Source: Malania oleifera (lineage: Eukaryota; Streptophyta; Magnoliopsida; Santalales; Ximeniaceae). From it: a stretch of DNA of 64,000 bases. The notes beneath the pieces were generated by a model. It made no database searches. It was not told the DNA's origin and saw nothing but the letters and a program-made list of their open reading frames with translations. This document shows positions 59,401 through 64,000 of the stretch, one piece after another; position 1 is the first letter of the stretch; each line of letters starts with the position of its first letter. The position numbers and the translations under genes are program-made. The stretch is from positions 55,256,093 through 55,320,092 of the forward strand of contig NC_080426.1 of assembly GCF_029873635.1 (NCBI RefSeq), in the 5' to 3' direction.

Positions 59401-59746
59401 CTTTTGCTGCCAGGAACATGAATCCGTTGATCATATATTTTTTAATTGCAGTTTCTCCTCTCAGGTTTGGAACACTATTAGAAGTTGGTTGGGGCTCAAC
59501 AGGGCTATGACTACACTTAGAGCTGCAATGAAATGGCTTCGAAAGGAGGTCAGGGGCACTAGGATTCATTCGGTAGGAAAGAGAGTTGACCTGGCTTCTA
59601 CTGTTTATCTCATATGGAACGCCAGAAATAGGAAAAGGTTTGAAGGAAAATCCATTTCCCCAAATGAGCTAATTGTGACCATTCAGAAGCATATATACAC
59701 AGTGGTTTATGACAGATTTGGGCTACACATAGATAGAGGAGTTTAA
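56432..59746 (+). pseudogene. LINE ORF2: endonuclease, reverse transcriptase, zf-RVT
   Basis: ATG at 56432 overlaps the ORF1 stop by one base. Residues 1-250 are an APE-like endonuclease (NIASYNIKGLNKP, GILETKM, WLLLGDFNCVLS, ILSDHS). TAA at 57200-57202 sits at a T-run frameshift. The frame returns by 57593 and, after TAA at 57845-57847, carries RT with the GLRQGDPLSPLLFV motif and FADD at 58460-58471. It shifts again near 58670-58750 and once more near 59110. The C-terminal zf-RVT part (SGSTPKHAFTLWLG, CSFC...VDHIFFNCSF) ends at TAA 59744-59746. At least three stops and several shifts make it dead. Confidence 0.92.
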
Positions 59747-59960
59747 TCCCTTTTTGGATCTTGTTGTATGAGTTTTGGATTGTTTTAATTTGTCAAAAGG
59801 CCCCTAGACTGCTTAGGTTCTCCTGTGCTCCTGAGTGATGACTTACTACTTGTATTTTTTATGGGGCTCATTCCCCCCCTATATCTGGGTATACCCAGAG
59901 TACCATGTAATTACTCATTTTGATCAATACATTTACCCTTCGATAAAATAAAATAAAAAA
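59747..59960 (+). other. LINE 3' UTR and A-rich tail
   Basis: About 195 bp of untranslated sequence ends in the AAAAT-type tail directly before the right target duplication. Confidence 0.85.
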
Positions 59961-59974
59961 AGTTCAAAAGGATT

Positions 59975-60316
59975 GTAATAATTTAGACTCCTATTAGTTA
60001 TTGTAAACTATTATAAATAGCCTAGCACTCCATCCAAGGAAGGTATCGAAGTCAGAGAGAAATATAAGAGAGTGAGAAAGTGAGAACATTTTGTTTGGGA
60101 AAAGTCAGATTCTCCCTCTTTATTGTAAGTTATAATTTTATTGTAATATTTTGTAGTTCAATTTATATTTTGCATTTCAATATATATTGTTGTTTGTTTA
60201 AATTAATTCAAAGTTTGTTTAAATCATTTCAAAGTTTGTTTAAATTATCCTGTATCAAGATTTAAAATCTTGCTTTTGAAGAGGCGCCAATTGATTCCTA
60301 AAACCACTTCTGAATA
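59975..60316 (+). repeat. Viral promoter/leader block, copy 2, right part
   Basis: Continues exactly where 54314 stopped. TATA box at 60012-60020. It ends with AAACCACTTCTGAATA (60301-60316). Confidence 0.85.
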
Positions 60317-60751
60317 TTGGTTGGACTAAGTTGAACGGGATTGGGTAGCTTAACCCACCATTTGATGCGGAATTTTCTGGCAAGAGATGAGGCAAAGTTG
60401 AACTCTTTCACTTGAATTTAATCCCAACACAAAATCCATGGGACTTTAAATTGAACTACGAACTTGTAGAGAGCCGCATCGGGATATGAAATCAATAATT
60501 TTTTTCTGAAAAATCTGCAAATTGTCTTTAACAAATTATTGAAGAATTTGGGGAGGCCCCAAAATAGATCCACCATTCGAAAAACCACTTTGGAGCAGTT
60601 TTTCAAAAATCTTTTTCTGAAATCAAAAAATCAGGAGTGATTGAAATTCCAAAAATAAAATGTGTTATACCAGACATTTTTATAGTCTAGATAAGAATAT
60701 TCTTGAGGTTGAAATGGTTTTGAAAATCTTTTGCCCGTATGAATAAAAGAA
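60317..60751 (-). pseudogene. Viral remnant between leader copies 2 and 3
   Basis: Starts with the 104-bp segment that is flipped at 53629-53734. The minus strand has an open piece (60606-60418) with FRMVDLFWGL and VPWILCWD, comparable to the WIFCWDYC block of the region after RNase H but divergent. The same sequence recurs at 61231-61620 as the next 914-bp unit. Confidence 0.5.
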
Positions 60752-61230
60752 AAGATTCCCATCAAAATCTAACAAACACATGTATATATCTCCATCTTAC
60801 TGGTCAAATACTTTGGAAGCTCATGTTTAAAGCCACAAGACATCCATTCAACCAACAATGGAACCCCAACCGCAAGTTCAAAAGGATTGTAATAATTTAG
60901 ACTCCTATTAGTTATTGTAAACTATTATAAATAGCCTAGCACTCCATCCAAGGAAGGTATCGAAGTTACAGAAAAATATAAGAGAGTGAGAAAGTGAGAA
61001 CATTTTGTTTGGGAAAAGTCAGATTCTCCCTCTTTATTGTAAGTTATAATTTTATTGTAATATTTTGTAGTTCAATTTATATTTTGTATTTCAATATATA
61101 TTGTTGTTTGTTTAAATTAATTCAAAATTTGTTTAAATCATTTCAAAGTTTGTTTAAATTATCCTGTATCAAGATTTAAAATCTTGCTTTTGAAGAGGCG
61201 CCAATTGATTCCTGAAACCACTTCTGAGTA
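60752..61230 (+). repeat. Viral promoter/leader block, copy 3
   Basis: Direct repeat of copy 2 at a spacing of 914 bp (AGTTCAAAAGG at 59961 and 60875). TATA box at 60926-60934. Confidence 0.88.
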
Positions 61231-61640
61231 TTGGTTGGACTAAGTTGAACAGGATTGGATAGCTTAACCCACCATTTGATGCAGAATTTTCTGGCAAGAG
61301 ATGAGGCAAAGTTGAACTCTTTCACTTGAATTTAATCCCAACATAAAATCCATGGGACTTTGAACTGAACTACGAACTTGTAAAGAGCCACATCGGGATA
61401 TGAAATCAATATTTTTTTCTGAAAAATCTGCAAATTGTCTTTAACAAATTATTGAAGAATTTGGGGAGTGGCCCCAAAATAGATCCACCATTCGAAAAAC
61501 CACTTTGGAGCAGTTTTTCAAAAATCTTTTTCTAAAATCAAAAAATCAGGAGTGATTGAAATTCCGAAAATAAAATGTGTTATACCAGACATTTTTATGG
61601 TCCAGATAAGAATATTCTAGAGGTTGAAGTGCACACTGAG
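61231..61640 (-). pseudogene. Viral remnant after leader copy 3
   Basis: Near-identical to 60317-60720, including the segment start TTGGTTGGACTAAG. It diverges after about 61620. Confidence 0.5.
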
Positions 61641-62160
61641 TGTAATGTACGCTTTTAAAAAATACTGATTTGAAATTTGAAAATTTTGGATCTAAAATAT
61701 CAATTTCAAATATTACATTTGAATTTAGATAAATTAGAATAAATTTTAATATAAATTTATTTTTTATCTTTTCCAAACTCAATATGACTTTTAATCTAAG
61801 ATTTCATCAAAAATAGATAAATTGTACTTGACATAAAAAAAAAATCTAATTAGTTTCCAAAAATATTTTTCAATTTTTATAAAAATTAAAATAACAAAAA
61901 ATTTAAATACCTAATGGATTAGAATAAAAAATAATAAATTATATTATTTTATATTTATAGTTATTAATTACATCTATAACAAGAAAAATTATTTATATTA
62001 AATTTAAAACTTTAACTTATCTAATTGCTAAATAATTTTATCAATAATTTATGTTCTTAAAGTTAAGAAGGATGAAATTGAAAAGCATATATTAAGATAT
62101 TAAATACCAAATATTTAAAATAATTCAAATTTTAAATTCAATAATCAATACAAATTCAAC
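61641..62160. other. AT-rich stretch, no gene seen
   Basis: Very high A+T with no repeat partner recognised in the window. It separates the promoter/leader repeats from the minus-strand pol copy. Confidence 0.6.
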
Positions 62161-62455
62161 TATAACTATTTCATCGAAGGGAGTGGAATTTTCCCATTCG
62201 GGTTCAATGGGTAAGAGATCTTCGAAGCCCTTTGAATAATAACCTTTTGTTTTGGGCCGCAGATGTTTGGGTCTAACTTTCCATAACTTCTTTGAACGAA
62301 AGAGCTTGAATAGTTTGAGGCCTTAACAGCGGGTTAAACCTATTGTGAATAGGGATTTCCTTTTGAGTTTGATGGGCCTTTGAGCTTGATGGTTGGGTTT
62401 GAGGTTTTGAGTCTTGGGGTTTTGAATAAAGGTCTTTAGCTGTAATCCTTGCCAT
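62161..62455 (-). pseudogene. Pararetroviral region downstream of RNase H (minus copy)
   Basis: Minus-strand frame 62455-62273 and its continuation share NRFNPLLRPQ and a Phe-Lys-Glu-Val piece with the plus copy (50077-50200), in the same place relative to RNase H. It is cut off at about 62161 by AT-rich DNA. Confidence 0.6.
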
Positions 62456-63880
62456 TTTGTCCTGTCAAAAAGTCTCTTGTTAGAAAATCTGGAATAGAGT
62501 TTGAGGTTCCTTTGATAAATTCTATTTGAAAATCAAAAACTGACAAAATCGCTTGCCATCTTGCAAATATTTGCCTTGACACCAAATTCTTTACATCCTT
62601 TTCAATAATGTTCTTGGCACTTGCACAATCAATTCTAAGTAGAAATTCCTTATTGAATAAATCATCTTGAAATTTTTGAATGCATAACACATTGGATAAA
62701 AATTCCTTTTTAATGGTTGAATAGTTGACTTGAGGTCCTGACCAGGCTCCTGAATGAAACCTTACTAAGGTTTCTTTGGAATCAACCTTCTGTTTGAGAA
62801 TACCTCCAAATCCAACATCAGAGGCATCAGTTTCAACTATTATAAAAGCCTTAGGGTCTGGAAGACTAAGGCAAGGGAGAGTTTTAACAAGGGTTTTAAC
62901 TTTGATGACTATTTGAGTACATTCGTTTGTCCAATTTGGAGAATTTTTTCTAAGTCTTTTGAATAATGGTTTAATTATAATCCTAATATTTGGAATAAAA
63001 TCAGCAACATAATTGAGACATCCTAAAAATCTTTGTAGGTGATTTTTATTTCTAATCTCATTTGGAAATTTATCTGCGAACTCTAATGACCTTTGAATTA
63101 GGGTGATTTTATTTTGATAAATTTGATGACCAAGAAATCAAATATTGATTTGAAATAATTTAATCTTTGGTTGAGAGACTACCAACTCATTTCTTTTAAC
63201 AATATTGTAAAAAATGTTGAGATGTTTGAAATGTTGACTTATTGATTTAGAGTATACAAGAACATCATCAATGTATACAATAGTGAATTTTGTATAATCA
63301 TTAAAAATTTCATTCATAATATTTTGAAATTCCGAGGGTGCATTTTTTATACCAAATGACATTACGTTCCATTCGTAATGTCCGAACGGTACCGTAAAAG
63401 TTGTTTTGTATTTATCTTCTTCTGCAATTTGAATTTGCCAGAATCCTGATTTCATGTCAAACTTTGAGTATATTGAAGTCGTATTCATTCTATTGAGTAA
63501 GTCTCTTTTATTAGGTATCGGATACCTAATCTATTGTAATGCTTTATTTAATGGTTTGTAGTTTATAACAAGCCTTGGAGCACCTTTTTCTATTTCAGCT
63601 TGATTTTGAACATAGAAGGCTGCACAACTCCAAGGAGATTTACTTTTTCGGATTAATTTTTTGTCAAGTAATTCTTGAATTTCTTTTTTACAGTAGTCAG
63701 GTAATTCTTTGTTCATTTGAATAGGTCTTGCTTTAGTGGGTATTTTGTCTTCTGTAAAGTCTTTGATATAAGGTAACTTAACAAAATGTTTCTTCCTATT
63801 CCAAAAGGCATTTGGAAGATTTGAACAAACTTCTTTTTCAAGTTTCTCTTTGAATAAATCAATTTGAGTTTTAATTTCTG
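62436..63880 (-). pseudogene. Endogenous pararetrovirus reverse transcriptase and RNase H
   Basis: The minus strand carries a near-complete polymerase: an N-terminal part (63994-63713, shifted), the palm start with SPWSCAAFYVQNQAEIEKG (63716-63531), the catalytic palm with SKFDMKSGFWQIQI and YIDD at 63275-63264 (63488-63138), then thumb and RNase H to 62436. Frameshifts and stops, including TAA near 63531 and TGA near 63138, break it. The order protease/RT/RNase H and these motifs are those of Caulimoviridae. It is the fullest viral copy in the window and is still incapable of making an enzyme. Confidence 0.87.
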
Positions 63881-63895
63881 GATTTCAAATTTGAG

Positions 63896-64000
63896 TATTG
63901 GTGAGTGTGTGTTTTGTGACTGTCCACCATTTGGTGCCAACATTGTAATTTTATTCGAATTTATTATTAAAGTATGTGGTAGTGGTTCATCCACCCAAAG
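63896..64000 (+). repeat. Second copy of the viral non-coding block
   Basis: Matches 51523-51636 (GAGTATTGGTGAGTGTG, ACCATTTGG, GTAGTGGTTCATCCACCCAAAG) in the same plus orientation, although the adjacent pol copy is on the minus strand. It runs off the window end. Confidence 0.85.

Larger units (their letters stand above)
54315..59960 (+). mobile_element. Full-length L1-type LINE, 5.65 kb
   Basis: The 14-bp target duplication AGTTCAAAAGGATT is exact (54301-54314 and 59961-59974). The 3' end is an A-rich tail (GATAAAATAAAATAAAAAAA). A 5' UTR of about 260 bp precedes ORF1, so it appears not to be 5'-truncated. ORF1 and ORF2 have the plant L1 layout, both disabled. It lies within the viral promoter/leader copy 2 and is therefore younger than that copy. 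Confidence 0.95.

Overview
This is nuclear DNA of a flowering plant. The evidence is two intron-containing host genes with clear plant orthologues, methionine-tRNA-primed Ty1/copia retrotransposons, hAT DNA transposons, an L1-type LINE and remains of an integrated plant pararetrovirus (Caulimoviridae). The sequence is AT-rich with scattered dinucleotide microsatellites, and many elements are nested. I cannot name the species. A woody eudicot or magnoliid is a guess. I found no tRNA gene, rRNA gene or CRISPR array.

Host genes. (1) 971-3819 (+): a five-exon, 686-codon class-3 lipase with the features of the plastid phospholipase A1 PLIP1. All splice sites and the Ser-Asp-His triad are intact. 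(2) 13456-15306 (-): a CCCH plus RING-finger protein, orthologous to Arabidopsis C3H1 and to RNF113A/Cwc24 (splicing factor and E3 ligase). It has a GC-AG intron, a 105-nt last exon at 13456-13560 and an unsettled first exon. A solo LTR begins about 90 bp after its stop codon.

Mobile DNA fills most of the rest, and the boundaries could be set from target-site duplications (TSDs). 5972-11401 (-): copia A, TSD GATAT, 339 of 340 aligned LTR bases identical but gag-pol broken. 12312-13362 (-): solo LTR, TSD ACTTT. 15945-20045 (+): 4.1-kb hAT, TSD GATGGAAT, broken transposase. 20168-26533 (-): old copia B, TSD GTTTG, carrying a 1.57-kb non-autonomous hAT at 20823-22389 (TSD CTCATTAG). 26539-29616: intergenic with a possible LINE relic. 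29617-30468: tandem duplication abutting a 282-bp TRIM element (30469-30750, TSD GGGAT). 30788-32167: two interleaved long inverted repeats. 33290-33880: Ty3/gypsy relic. 34676-37949 (-): copia C, TSD AGGGA, gag and start of protease only. 39024-48231 (+): copia D, TSD AAAGA, split by a 2.64-kb gypsy-type solo LTR at 42749-45390.

49 kb to the end is a scrambled endogenous pararetrovirus locus. It holds reverse transcriptase/RNase H pieces in both orientations, a roughly 1-kb inverted repeat, three copies of a promoter/leader block and a 106-bp segment that is flipped between copies. A full-length 5.65-kb L1 LINE (54315-59960, 14-bp TSD) sits inside one of the leader copies.

The two host genes appear to be the only functional genes. 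No transposon open reading frame looks intact, so any movement of these copies would need enzymes supplied in trans. The most unusual structures are the flip segment between 16-bp inverted repeats (53613-53750), the A-B-A'-B' interleaved palindromes (30788-32167), the very young but dead copia A, the TRIM/tandem-duplication pair that can be ordered in time, and a 38-bp exact PLIP1 exon fragment at 5407-5444.
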